A DNA stretch of 64,000 nt from assembly GCF_019399895.1 (NCBI RefSeq), contig NC_091882.1, positions 1,736,001-1,800,000 on the forward strand, read 5' to 3'. Origin of the DNA: Cardiocondyla obscurior (Eukaryota > Arthropoda > Insecta > Hymenoptera > Formicidae). The notes under the pieces were generated by a model. The model did no database searches. It saw only the letters and a program-made list of their open reading frames with translations, and was not told the DNA's origin. The position numbers and the translations under genes are program-made. How positions within the stretch are numbered: the first letter of the stretch is position 1; each line of letters begins with the position of its first letter. Positions 50,641-64,000 of the stretch are shown one piece after another.

Positions 50641-53600
50641 GAAGTGGAGAGAGAGAGAGAAACGAGGAACTGCGGCCTCGCCGTGGAAAGAAGATAGACG
50701 AAGGAACGGTGATACATAGTGGGGATCGACGTTGATGAAGGGAGGGAGCTTGAAAGAACACAGTAGCTTCTTATCTTCAACCGCTTATTGTTTATCGGCG
50801 CCGGTGACTTTTGTATAAAATTTTTTTTTTTTTCTCTCTCATTGAATTCACATCCCGTTTTATCTGACGCGGAAAAACGCAAGCACGTGTGATCCTCCAA
50901 AGAGCATAATTGCTCACGAGTGATCTATTGTTAAACAAATTCACGCGGCAGACGTAAGGATGCTTACGAATTTTAATAGCGCTTACGTCAATGCTCGCAA
51001 CGTTATGCGTAGAGGCATTCGTCTCTTAAGAAAGAAAGGTACACGTTTTACTACTTGTAATGCCTCGAGGACATTACAACATTGTGCTCGGGTCATTTTG
51101 CGAGGAATTATTCCGGTAAATGCATGCCATAATAATTCTATTGTACGCCTATAGAAAATATTCCAGACTCCCTTCGGATATACGCGATACATTCATGTAT
51201 ATATAAACAATTAGAGCTCCTCGGCAAAGCTTATTATCGACGCAATATAAATTAATTACTGTATTGCGTCACGCGGGATTTATATATTTCACTGCTGTTT
51301 ATTCGTCATAAAGAAATCAATAAAATTGATGTCCTGAATTTTTAAATGTAATTGGCAAAATAATATCATCACGTCGCGTTAATATATTTCAAATTAACAT
51401 GCACGTACACACGCTAAAAGTAATTTGTTGCCATTTATATTGCTAGAAAGTTAAATGTTTTGAAATCAAAGTATTTTTTTTCTTTTTTTTCCTCTCTGAG
51501 AAAATTCTCAAACAATTGCTATTATTCGATGTAATAATTAAAATTATTAGGATTTAAAAAAAAAAGAAGAAGAAAGAAAAGGCGGAAACAATTGCCACTA
51601 CATCGCAAAAAGTTTTAGGGTGATCGTTTGCAAGGTGGTTATTTTAGTGTCCCAAACTTTTTTATTACTTCGTCTCAACGCGTTTATTACGAAAGGGCTA
51701 TAAAACCCCGTACAGTTTGTGAGGAACGGTTAATCCGGAAATTTTCTTGGATAAAAGGTTCTCTCCCAAAGTACCGTTTATAATAGGCACTTTCCGTGAA
51801 GTACTTAAATTCTGACATATGCTGTGATGTACACGCGGGCCTGAAAAACCGAGTGCAACAGCGAGTTTTATTCGCTGTTTATTTACAGCAACCCGTTATC
51901 TCTATCTCTGTAATTCTCCGATTTTGATAAAACTATGTGCCGAGTTTTAGCGAAGATAATGCATAAAAACTATATATTGCTTAAGCACCGGTGGTACGAT
52001 TTCCTTCGAGCGTTTAGCAATTACGTAATTACGGATCTGTGAGCACATCGTACTATCTAATCATTTCTGACACTAGCATTGAATTTGTTAACATTAGAAC
52101 GGTCAAACATTTGCGATTGGCTTTAAAAATTTGAATGATAATACTTATATTATATACGTGATTTAATTTTAATTCGTATTATTTTAAAAGCTATCTCTTT
52201 AAAAAAAAAAAAAAAGAAAAAAAAAGAAATTAACCTCCTATCGTGACAAACAATACGTAACGTATATAAATTCAGCAGCGATAAAGTCCACATTTATGCA
52301 TTGTGAAATCCTCGACTCTCTGATTCAGAGGCGAAATACAGTGCTTTTCTTTCATTCGCGAGCCGAACAACTGTAAAGATTCCCGAAACTGTAACGGAAA
52401 AGTAGTGAATTGTGCTCGGCACTTCTTCGTAGTAACTCCGCCGCGAGTTCGTGGACCACTTTCCATTTTCCACCATTCAAATTTGTTCCTTATTCCGTGG
52501 AATTCTATGGTTCACTCAGTGCGAAACAATGCTGAGTACACAATGCACATTTACGCGATATGCGTTTGGTGTGCAAAATGACGACGAGGACTCGGCCGGA
52601 TGGTATACGCGTTAACGCGAGTGGCCACTGAAGTGCCAGCCTTCGTGGAGACTACACAACCGAGAATCCATTGTATCGCACTTGGAAACAATGGACTCAC
52701 CTTCTCCTCTCTTTTCTCCCTCCGTCTCTCTCTCTCTCTTTCCACCCTCACCCTTTTCTACTCCTTCTCCCTTTTCTTTTTCCGTCTATCGTTGCCGACT
52801 CCCTTTCGTTCCGGTTCTATTTTCCATTTCGCTTTTAGCTTGTTTTCGCTCGCCGGCTTTCTCCGGGAATGTGACAGCTCCTTCCACGTTTGTCCGCGTT
52901 CCTGGCAAACTCGGGCTTTTGCTATTCCTGTACGACATTTATTTTCATTTCATGCCCGATCCCCATTCTCGCGACGTCCTTTCAGCTTTAAAGTTTATCG
53001 TATTCAGCAGCCACCGTTGACCGATCTTTTACGGAATCGGAAATCATTTCGGATCATTCGTTATCGTATAGAAATGACAAGGTGCATTTAGAGCGCCGAG
53101 CAAGAAATCGGAAAATCCTCCGGTCCCGGAACGCTAATATATGAATCCACGCGCGCACAAAAGAAGAACCGCAAGCTAGTCAAGTGCAAAAATCGCAGCT
53201 AAATGTTCTGTAAACCATGCGCTCGATGAGATTGCCACCCACTCGAGCGGACCTTGTTTCGAGGGAATACTATTATTTCACGACTACTTTGGGTTATCAA
53301 TTCTGGGAGATGTAGCTCGGATCAATATTTAAAATAATTTAAATGATAATATTGTTGATAAAAAAAAATCGTATTAATCTCTTAATTTTTTAAATAATTT
53401 TTAATTTCTTTTTGTTATTAAATTGATTAGGTAACGATTAGAAAAAATTACCAATAAGTTAGTCTTTGCGTTGTTGACAGTACGTTAAAAAATTTATAGT
53501 AACGCACAAACATATTTCACGTTGATGACGAATGTCTTAATGACTGAAAAAACTAAGTGGAGTAGCTTCCGGTGCTGCAGTTATTTTGTAAACTCAAACT

Positions 53601-56600
53601 AAAAACTTGTTTTGACATCATTACCTTAAATAATTAAAAAAAAAAAAAAAAAAGAAGAAGAAGAAAATAAAACTCATAAAACTCGCGTCATCATTTAGTA
53701 TGCCGTAATGCAATCGTCGATAAAACTCGTTAAGGCGCGTATTGGGACCGGTAAGTCATTATTTGATATTTTCGCTCATTAATCGCGAATGCATCGATGA
53801 TGTATCGACGTTGCGCGGATGATTTTAAACTGATCGTTCATAGAACACGATTTTCCCGTAACTTTTAAAGCAGAGAAACCTATAAATAACTTACCTATAA
53901 CAAAATCGCCATATATTCTGGACCAAATTAAATGGAAAAATACAAGATGCTTTCTAGTTGTTATCAACATTTTTGGTGATAAAATTCGAGTTCCGACTCT
54001 TTTTTGTAGCTTGTATGCGCCGCGTCATTTATGATAATATAACGCAAAGAAAACGATAATGATTAAACTCTCGCGTTGTCCAATGAAACGAACAATATTA
54101 AAAGTTTTTTGATACAGGAAAAAAAAAGAAAAGAAAAAAAAAGACGAGAGAGAGAAATAAGGACATGAGGTTTTAATAACGCGGTACTTTTGTGATGTAC
54201 GATTAATGGAAAAAAATACTCGTAAAAATGACATGGAGTATAAAGTAGCGTGTGCCGTTGAAAACGAGATAGGATTAACTTTCAAGTACAAATATGTTCC
54301 ATTTCAGTTGTGCTTGTATTCCATTTCATTTCGTTTATTAATTATTGGTTTCGATAGAGACCTTTACTTCTATTACATTTTTATTTTTATGCCTGTCAAT
54401 TTTAATTGCTATTGTTCGTTACATCGGACTTTAATTAAAAGACGTACGTGCGGTTAAAGTTAATTATAATAATGTGCCGATTAACTTTTATATACAATTA
54501 CGATCGAATTTAAGATTTTCAGCGAGAGAAAAAAATAAAGAAAAAGAAATACGGGAGGGAAATGAAGGCAATTTTAACGAAGTACTATCGTAACATGTGA
54601 TTATGAAGAAAAATACTGATAAAAGTGACTCGAAGAGTATATGTTAAAAGCGAATGTTAAAGGCGAAGCAACGACTGTGAGAAACGTAGGCGATACCAAA
54701 TCCCAAAAATTTTCCATTGACTTATCACATAAGTCAGGATCAACATAGCTTTTAATTTGCACTGTTTCCACAGACCAGACACATTTCGAGCTAATATCTA
54801 CAAAACCAAACACCCGCTTGATTGTAAGGAAATTCTGGTAATAAATCATGACGTAATAAGATTTAACAATTCCACGCGTGAATATTGCATAAACTATAAT
54901 TAAAAAAAAAGAAATTAATGAAGTAATTACAACGGGAGATATGTTTCGTGTTTTTTCAACGGGCATAAATCTCGGCTTTGTATAACGCTTAATAATTATC
55001 ACGTATTTATCATTAATTCATATAGATTCGTATAAATTCGGATATAAATTGATAATACAGTGTCAACATTATTATCGCGGAGGGCATTCGTTTGTCCATT
55101 GGATGTGCCCCGGCTCGTTCGAATTATCGCCGGCACGGTAAATCATGGCGCCAGGTATCTAAGCAAATGTGTTTGGGACTTCTCTGCGAAATTGGCTGTA
55201 CGGTGCCGCAAGAAATACTCGACAAACACTCGGTTGGCTTGTAAATTCCAGCTATTTGTTATCGTTTTACACGAGGGCATTTAAATCCCAAAATGCTTAT
55301 GATAAATACGCGACTTGTCGGAGCTGCTGGGCCGCTCTAATTTGCTAAACGAACCGTATTTTGTTAGTTTGCAGGAAAGATTTTGTAGCGAGACAGGGAG
55401 AGAGGGAGCGGCACGAGCGTGCGGGTACATAATGATAAACTTATAACGTTTATATTAAATAACGAAACGTGAGCCGTGCAAAGAAACGGGCGTAGGAGAT
55501 GACGGCAATGACCGAATTCCGAGATTGTCGGTCCGTCATATTTATCGAACGTAAAACTTCTGCAAATTTGCTCATTCTAATTGCCGGGAAAATAAATATT
55601 CAAGGACCGGAGGATGAATGGAGTGATAATTGCTCGCGCCGATTGTAAATCCAGATTACACGGTTGTTCCGAGTCCGTGAGCCGGGTACCGAACAAATTT
55701 CTTTGCAGCCGAATATCCAGTTATCGTTGCAGCGTGCATTAACTACGGCGCGGGGCGTGCCAAGAATTTTTTCTCACACCCTGTCTGTAGCGGGGCGCAT
55801 TTGCACCGGCGGCACGTTTTAACGCAATGTTCGCTAAGTTCTGCGAAACGAGCAATGTTTCATGCGTACGTTACATCCCGCTCCTTTCCCGGATCTGAGG
55901 GAGGGGGAAGGGAGAAAATTCGCCTCCGCCCGCCAACCTCAGATTTTATTGATTTTATCGAGTTTATTATAGAGCCGAGTACAAAACACGCTCGCGCCAT
56001 TAGCCTGATTCACTTCGCGCCAGGTCGTACGGATTTAAATCATGTGCGCTTCCGCTTAAGTACATACATTCTCATTTCCGTTACCATCAGATTTATCGCC
56101 ATATTTGCGTGCGCACTCCGAAATCGTCCTTAGCCGTAGAATAATCGGAGTTTATCGGGGTTTAGGGGATCCGCGTACTTTTATCGCGCTATTATTTATG
56201 GTCGCGATTGGGATTTGCTTAAAACGGTCCAGTGGTGATACTCAAATTTAAACAAATTTTTCTCTTCTTTTCTTTTTCTCTTTTTTTTTTTTTTTCTAAA
56301 TTAAATTAATAACAGAGAGAAATAAAATTGTAACGCTTTAAATAAAGTGCACGCGTTTGTCTGAACAAGACGAGCCGGCGCAAGATGCACCGATGCGAGA
56401 CGTGTCGACCAGATGGAACTATTGTATTTGGCGAAACCGTCCCGTCTCATCATTATTTAGAAGGCAACGGCACTCGACAAAGCGAAGGCGTTAAAAGCCT
56501 TTTACAAACATGATACGGCGCCTCATCACGTGCCTCGTGCTATCGTGCTATTCTTTCGGCTTTCTGCTACTTAAACCCGTTGCACACAAACAAGCGGCAC

Positions 56601-59600
56601 GTGCTCATCACGGTACCGAATCTCATCGCAAAATATATAATTTTTCTCATCTCTCGTATTTTTTTTTTTCATTCCACTGTTTCCCGTTAAATTGCCCATT
56701 AAATCGTTCCGCGGAATCGTAATAACGACATTAACTGATTGTTGAGAATGTAACTTCTTGCGTTACCGCAAAGCGCAATTTTTTTTTCTTTTTTTTTTTA
56801 CGATAAATGTGCGTCACGTAGTTCGCTTTTACAGAAGTATCTGATATCCAGTATCGTATCATAAAGATTATCTTTTTTTTTATATTTATATATACATATG
56901 TGTGAGCATGTATGTATAAAGAACAACAATATTCATTAAAAATGTTATACTAGTAACATGTAACTACGTAACTGCAATAATTATAGCATGTACCGGTGTA
57001 CATTTCTCAATGTACCCTTGAGTGATCTGTTTAATTAATGACACGTTATGACGATACTGCCTCTATTGAGCAGTCTATTTAATCGATTACTGTTACAAAT
57101 TAATAAAGAGACAAGATTTAACAGTCCCCGTAATATCGGTTCCTTTATCGGCTACGTATTAATACGCACATTGTTCGTAAAGTTGCAGATATACAATGAA
57201 ACATTTGATTGTCGACTGACATTTAACAGCCGATAATTAATATACATTTAATAAATAAGTTCGTGGTGTTCCAAAAAGGAAAAAAAAAAATTGCAGCCGT
57301 CTTCAATAAATATTTTTTTCGATAATGTCATATAATTTATGCGCGCAACAATGACGTTGACGGATAAATCTTGCGACTAAATTGCAGTCGAGAATATAGC
57401 ATGCAATTTAGTTAATTACGTATTCTCTATTATAATCTAATCTACAAAGTGCCAGAATGTAAATACGTGATTTGTAAAAAGATGGCACCCGGAAGCGTAG
57501 CTCGTACCGCGAAAAGAAATATCGCTTATGGTAATAATTGTTGGGGGCTGCGGAAAATAATAATGGCATAAAAGACAAAAATAACTCGTGAGCGATGAAC
57601 GCCGCGCGCGTAATGATAATTATTCATTAACAATTTAAAGCGACTCTCGGCTGAGTTTATCACGCGGGAATACGCAAATGCCTTGCTGCAATTACAACGC
57701 TTGCTTCATTATACGCAAAATTGTCGAATGACTCGAAACGTGACTCACTTGCACACGTAATAGCGATATGACAGGTGTGTTTTCACGATTTTACTCTCAC
57801 GTTGCAATTCTCCGATAATCACGTGATTGATAACGCGTCGCGACACTGTCTTTCCGAAATATCATTCGATAACATTTAACTCGCGAATAATCAGGGTGTT
57901 TGATTTGTGACGTGTCGATTGGCAGATTTCTGTTACCGTTGATGTCGATTTTTTTATCATACCTTTTCCAGACTTGGCACAGTTATTACTTTACCATTAA
58001 TTATATTACATTAGAAAAAAAAGCGCAAATAATTTGCATTAATTTATTGTACTGTATCATTAAAATTCAACTCATTTAAATGGTTTTTTTTTTTTTTTTT
58101 TCTTTCAAGATTGACTAAAAATATTAATTTTCGACTAAATTTTTTCGCGTTTTTATGAAATGTTGCTTCGACGTATTCTGCATTGAGATTTCAGTCAAAA
58201 AATTTGAAAATTACTGATAAATTAATTGATTTGAACGATGCACTATCGTACTCATGTTTTTCGAATTTGACCCGAAATATCGAATATCACATGTGCTTCA
58301 CTATTCGCGAATAACGCCTAGATTTTGTAATAGCTCTCGAAATAACGCAGTTCTTCGCACTTCGGTGCATTAGCACTTTACCTCGTGAAGGAATCGGTTA
58401 AATGTACGGTTATCAGATGTCTTGACGTGATGTCAGAAAATTGGCCCGACGTTATACCACCAACGTTCCTTCATATCATATCGCGTTCGCATCATCGATA
58501 ATCATTAGTCGTTACTTCAAGGCGGAATATAAATACACGTACATTAAAACCGTTAATCGTACTTGCTATTATCATAGAACGGGTTTTTTGTTTTAATTAA
58601 GTTAGATAATAGTTTGCTTCTTGATTATCCGCGCGATTCTTTACGTGCCATTATTTTATTAGCTGTCAGCTTTGTTCATTAGCATTTACAACGCTGTACG
58701 CGTCTTAAATTTCGCGATGTCTGAAAATTATAATGCAAATAAAATGTTCTATAAAATATTCGCGACAATATTTAATAAAAATTAAATTCGTAAATTCATT
58801 TATTATAAATAAATATTTCTATAGTTAACTGAATAAATCTCGATAAAGTGCTTTGCTCAACCTAAAATTCATTACTAAAAAATGTACGAATGATCAATGG
58901 AAAATTACGGTTCTAGAATCGGGTAAACATTTTTCTAGACCTTGATATAAAGCATGTAGATGTTTGGCGGCTCGTACCAGATAATGATCGGGAATATTTG
59001 GCTAATTTATCCACGGAGTTAGGTAGCGTGCAATTAGATGACGTAAATTATAAAGATGTCAGTCAACGAGTAATGTTCGTAATATTTGAATCAATAAACT
59101 GGCATGTTTGCAATGCGTTTAAACAAGAGAACGCTATCATTTAAGAAGTGAAAGACTAAACAAAACTGATACTAAAGCGATGGCTCTACTAACGATTAAC
59201 ATCACGAAACGTTTTTGTATATTAATTGCAAAGTCGTCGTACTTGCTTTACGGTGATGTCAGGTCTTAATTAATTTTTTTTTTTCTTTTCCCCGTTGGTG
59301 GAATAACGTTAATCACGCCCGTTTTTGATTTACCACTCACGCAATGCTACTCACGAGCCGTTATATATTGTGTATTTTTTTTATCCTTTTTACTTCTCAT
59401 CTGTTTGCGCTATCGCTTGCGATGCGGACGTACGATATAATTAATATTAAAAAAAATACTAAGTGTCGTCTGCTAAATCATTGTGATTTAAAACCGTATA
59501 TGCGTATGAAAGTTATGAATTTTCTAAAATTCAAATAAATTATATTGGCGGACTGTGTCGGTGTTTCAGTAACGAGTTTGCACAGTTGGCGAAGTAAATT

Positions 59601-62600
59601 TAGCATTAGTAACCGGTTTGCAAACCAAGTTCCTCCGTACTTCATGGAATATAAACTCGACTTGACTAGAGTTGACTATATTAGACTACCGCCAAACTTG
59701 GTAATCCGCGATCGAATCATCGACACGATGTAGATACTGATGTTAAATCGATTGTTGTTGCAATTCTGATTGAGATCTCGCTTTAAGAGGTAAACTCGAT
59801 AAGTCCTTTAATCTTGCAAAAAAAAAAAAAAGAAAAAAAAAGAAAAAGGAAAAAAAAAAAGAACGAAAGGGAGAACGTAAGAAAGAAACGATCGTTCTCA
59901 ATCGTTGCATTTCAGCACGACTTTGCCCGGTTGAAATCGTTGAGAATTTTGCCCGGGGCATTTTTCCGCATTACAGTTCTTTCAGTGGTAAATCGTTTGG
60001 ATTGATAAAAATGGAGCGTATGTAATGGCCCACCCTCTCCTCGCGCCACTATCTTCGCGAATGTAAAAGGGAACGTACGGGCCGCGTATAAAGAAAGCGG
60101 AATGAAATTGCGAGTGTGATATGTTTCTGTCAGTAACAACGATTACGTCGATATAAGAAGACGTAGCCGCTATGCTATTTATTATTTTATTCTCTTACGG
60201 TTCGTGCTAGCACATTTTTTTTTTAATTTCTTAAAAAGATCACCTTTTTTTATTTTCCTAATTAGTACAATTTACCTTTTAATGTGGTAGGAAAAAGAAA
60301 AAAAATAAAAAATCACATTGCGAAATTTGCACGGCTCATTCGACCTTTCTCACGCAATCTGAAATTATACAAATTTCCATACTATACGACTTTAAAGATG
60401 TCTTGATGGAGATGTTAATTTAAATATGTTAATTTGATTGTCTTGCCGTATTTTAATGTCCCGCGTTTTTTAAGAAAGTGTCATATATGCAAATTTCGTT
60501 TTTTATTTGCGGATAAGAAACGAATTGTTATTTTTACGCTCTAATTTAGCTTAGCGAAGACAAAAGTTAAATTTTGTACAAGTAATTTCTTTTTTTTTCC
60601 TTCTTTTACATTTAAAAAGAGTAAGATATGAAAACTTGGTCGGGAAAGAAATAAAAAATAGAGATTAAAGTGCCCGAATAGATCTCGCGTGCATTTGTTA
60701 AAGTGTTATAACTATAAAACTTTGTTGTGCGGCTTTGCATGCTCGTCACGTGTGATATTACAACATAAATTAGCAAGTTTCAAGCAGAACGCATAAGTTC
60801 AGAGTTCCCGATTTAATCTACAAAACATCCGAATGACAATTTGCGCTGCTCGCCGAAACGATTATTGATCGCCGTCGTTCTGACAAATTATATCTCGCAA
60901 AATTTGGTAAATATTTGAAACGATATTTAACGGGCGTAAAATTAAAAATTGAATTAAACGAGTGAAATTAAAGGAACGCGTTGAACATTTGCGTATTTGC
61001 CGCATCAAGTTGTGATTAATAATAATAGTAGTAGTATATTAACATATGATAAATATATTTGCAGTGTGCGATAGAGCTATTAGATCATTTTTAATTGCAA
61101 TATTAGGGCTGAACAAAACATTTCATGTTAAGTATTTTAATATAATGCCTTTAATTTAATTATAAAATTTTAAAAATATATTTGCCGCTAATTGCGATTA
61201 TATATTTTTACGTAATCGCTTTTGCGTAATTTTTATATTTTTTTTTTTGGTCTTTATTCCGCGGAAAATGAGTCCAACATTTCGTAATGACCGAATTGAC
61301 GGTACATTTACTAGTAGAATAATTAACTTTTGTTGCAGGAATATAATAATTAAAATAATAGAACCGGATGTTTTTACGGCGGCCTAACACGTACGCATTT
61401 CCGCGAAGCATTGTGCTGTGGTTTTCCCGAATTACGTATTTTCCAGAGATCGTTCGCGGATAAGCAAATAAATTGTCACACGGTATAAAGTATTTTACAG
61501 CTCGCGTTACATAAATCTTTCGTTGTTTGTCGTGCCAATAATACATCCCGGCCTATTGATTAGCGCGATCGACGCGGTGAGTTTCTCAGAACGGTGCGCA
61601 ATTAAGTGCGATAACCGCAGTTTTCCGCAGATATTTTTATTATCGGCCGCATCTCGCACGACGGCGTTACGTGAGTCACACTACGTGATTGACGCGTTCA
61701 TGAAAGTCAATCGGCTGCACGGTATAAGTGCCGTACGGCGAACATATTGTGTACCTATCGTTGAATAACGGAACGCGAGAGAAGTATTGTGTCGAACTTC
61801 CAGCGAGCGCGAAGTGTCCGCCGTTCGGTAGGACTGCCTGACGATTTACATTTCGTCCGAACGGAGAATCGATCGCCGTTTCGGTTCGCTGACGTGCACG
61901 GTCCATCGGTCCGCATACTGCAGATTGATTTCATGACAAAAAAAAAAGAAAAAAAAAAACCGCTAGCCGTTACAGAATGCTCAAATTCGTCGGTGAATTT
62001 TGCGCGCAGCCATGTTCCTTGAAATATCTCGTAAACCGCATGACTTCCTACAGCATACGGCTATTGTAACGATTGCGATTCACAATGAAACAGGAATGTT
62101 TATGCATGTCCTTCGTAGTAGCATCTCGCACAAATTTCTCGTAGATCTGCATATTTTATTCACGAAATTTATAGAGAAACATTTTTTTTTTAAACATTAA
62201 AAAGACCGCTACCTGTGAAAATCATTCGCGAAAGTAGCGCGGTGGCTTTTTTTTTTTTTTTTTCCTTTTAAATTAAGGTAGAAATTTACGAAAAACCAAA
62301 TGGAATTGTACTTGTACGTATACATCCGAGATGCGGCGCGATAATTATTCCGAACGGCTTTACTTTTTACATCGCGCAAACAAAAATCCATCTGTTCGGC
62401 TCGCAATTCTGCCCGGCTCGTCATTAATTTTAGGTGGATAGATGTTTTGCAAACGACAGGCTGCTTGCTGCAAGTAATTTGTCCACTTGACTCGCCTCTA
62501 TACCGAGCCCGCGTTACCTAACCATTACAACAGTTTCAAATAATGTATTCACTCGGCGGATACTTGTCGGCCGTACAAATATCTCGGCGTGTGGGAATGA

Positions 62601-64000
62601 GACAATGTATATTAACGCGGCCACGCGTATGCCACGGTCATGTGCCGTAAGATTTGTCAAATAATTACGACATATTTACGACCGGACGCAAATGTGTTAC
62701 TCGCCACCGGTTCTCGCATAATTATCTCCAAATTTATTCGCCGCCCGTTTCCCAGATTTATTCCTTCCTTATTTCGATCGCCACTTTGTACCGTCGAGAT
62801 ACCCGTCATCGTATTTTAGCATATATATTTATTTTTTTTTTTTACACTAATACCACTCAAGGATAACCTGTCAGTGGATTAATTACGAAGTTTTGGAATT
62901 AACAAAGTTTCTAACACTACTGTTCCGATCAACGAACTAGCTCGCGAGCCGGCACATTGGAAAACTCCACCTTCTCCTGCTTTTAGCCCGTATAAAGAAG
63001 TTTCGCTTTTTGCGATCTACGCGAGGGATAAGATGATAGAGTTAATAAAAAAATTAAAGTTCTACGTTTAATAGGTTAGTTTTATAAACTTATACTCCTA
63101 CCAAACGAAATTTGTAATTTTTTTTATATTATTTTTATATTTTTATTTCATTTAAATCGACGGGTGGGAGAAAAATATTATTTTTAACGTCATTCATTTA
63201 ACATGCATAAAAGGAGAATGCAATTTTCATTCGGGATCAGAGAGGAGCAAACAAAAATATTTTAAGAATAAAGAGTTCTGGGAACACAATGGTAACGCTG
63301 TGTGCGCAGTATCATGAACGCAATTCTACAATGCAAATGTAGTTGCAATTTCTGTGTTCGACATAAATGCAATTTTCTTTAATTACCGATTTGCATAAAT
63401 TTGCCATAAATACACACACGTATTCGTGTACATTTGGTATTACATTGTGTCGCGTTTCACGATGTATGTTTCGTCAAGCATGAGATAATTGACCTAATCG
63501 CTGCGGTTCTTCCTGTCCATATGTCCGTCAACAATTCCGTGAAAAATGGATAATCATACTAAATAAGATAAAACTACTACGTGACGTTTATCGTCAATTG
63601 AACCATTAATTTCGTTATCGCACGTCAAACTTGTATATTATAATAGATAATTAACAGATTATCAGTAGGTAATTAATAGAAACTTGCTCGGTTTCCATAT
63701 TTATTACTTTTTATCCTAGAGTAACATATGATCGCTCCTAATAATTAATTAAATATAACGGAGTAGATAATATTATTTTGTTGGTAAAAAATTAAACATA
63801 CATTTTTAATATTTTATATTAAAAAAAAATATATAGAAATTAATTTTAATAATATTTTAAAATAGTTGTAATAATAAATTTATTTATAATTTATTTTTAT
63901 TATTTATAATTATTTATATTAAATTTACGTTATCAACGTTTTTTTATACAACGTATCTATGTACCGTTAAACATGCTTGGCATTTTTATTCAACACATAA
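50641..64000. other. Right flank, mostly without a supported gene
   Basis: AT-rich with CpG-richer islands at about 52.4-53.1, 55.0-56.2 and 61.5-62.0 kb and a pyrimidine-rich tract at about 52,690-52,850. Apart from the weak orphan ORF at 54,966-54,601, ORFs are short and look random. It could be intergenic or the intron of a large gene whose exons lie outside. Confidence 0.5.
54601..54966 (-). CDS. Possible single-exon orphan gene, small membrane protein
   Basis: An ATG-started ORF of 121 codons begins MPVEKTRNISPVVIT. It has one clear membrane segment (about residues 12-31, SLISFFLIIVYAIF) and a C-terminal part with two Cys (SSKCVW, DPDLCDK). Reading upstream, the frame stays open for 18 more codons without another ATG. 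An AATAAA lies at 54385-54380, about 215 nt past the stop. I recognise no family. In DNA this AT-rich an ORF of this length is expected about once per window by chance, so the call is weak. It could also be the last exon of a longer gene. Confidence 0.25.
   Translation of the reverse strand: MPVEKTRNISPVVITSLISFFLIIVYAIFTRGIVKSYYVMIYYQNFLTIKRVFGFVDISSKCVWSVETVQIKSYVDPDLCDKSMENFWDLVSPTFLTVVASPLTFAFNIYSSSHFYQYFSS

Noticed and set aside
59344..59538. 64-codon plus-strand ORF with a signal-peptide-like start
   Set aside because: The hydrophobic start comes from T-rich DNA. The rest is basic and featureless, so it is too short to support a secreted peptide.
1..64000. tRNA, rRNA, CRISPR arrays or bacterial operons
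   Set aside because: No tRNA box pair, rRNA segment or spaced direct-repeat array was seen. The spliced genes show this is eukaryotic nuclear DNA.

Overview
The window looks like nuclear DNA of an insect, most likely a hymenopteran and probably an ant. It has spliced genes with short exons and kilobase introns, GT-AG junctions, a patchwork of AT-rich DNA and CpG-rich blocks, and many short homopolymer, GA and TA tracts. The species call is inference. I see no bacterial, viral or CRISPR features and no tRNA or rRNA gene.

Two genes can be reconstructed exon by exon, both on the minus strand and head to tail. (1) 50,120-43,631 encodes a 659-residue solute carrier of the sodium:solute symporter family (SLC5; insect 'sodium-coupled monocarboxylate transporter-like' type) in five coding exons. 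(2) 40,862-28,458 encodes a 524-residue cytosolic M17 metallo-aminopeptidase of the NPEPL1 / W07G4.4 type in eight coding exons; all metal-ligand and catalytic residues are present. About 520 bp beyond its stop codon lies a second, homologous terminal exon (27,938-27,582). It has the same splice phase and would replace the last 48 residues with 118 residues ending in a Cys/Pro-rich tail. This apparent pair of alternative last exons is the most interesting object in the window.

Left part (1-27.5 kb): mostly non-coding and CpG-rich, with several polypurine/polypyrimidine tracts that create long spurious ORFs. The likely coding signals are a short ATG exon at 15,344-15,292 (minus) and two exon-like blocks at 14,268-13,912 that keep its frame open. 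Those two blocks and the intron between them have a diverged inverted copy at about 32.1-32.4 kb, inside intron 3 of the aminopeptidase gene. Just upstream of the ATG exon is a two-copy tandem duplication (unit about 0.55 kb, 15,513-16,632) with a 53-bp perfectly conserved core.

Right part (50.1-64 kb): AT-rich with a few CpG-rich islands. Apart from a weak 121-codon orphan ORF at 54,966-54,601 (minus), I find no coding sequence there.
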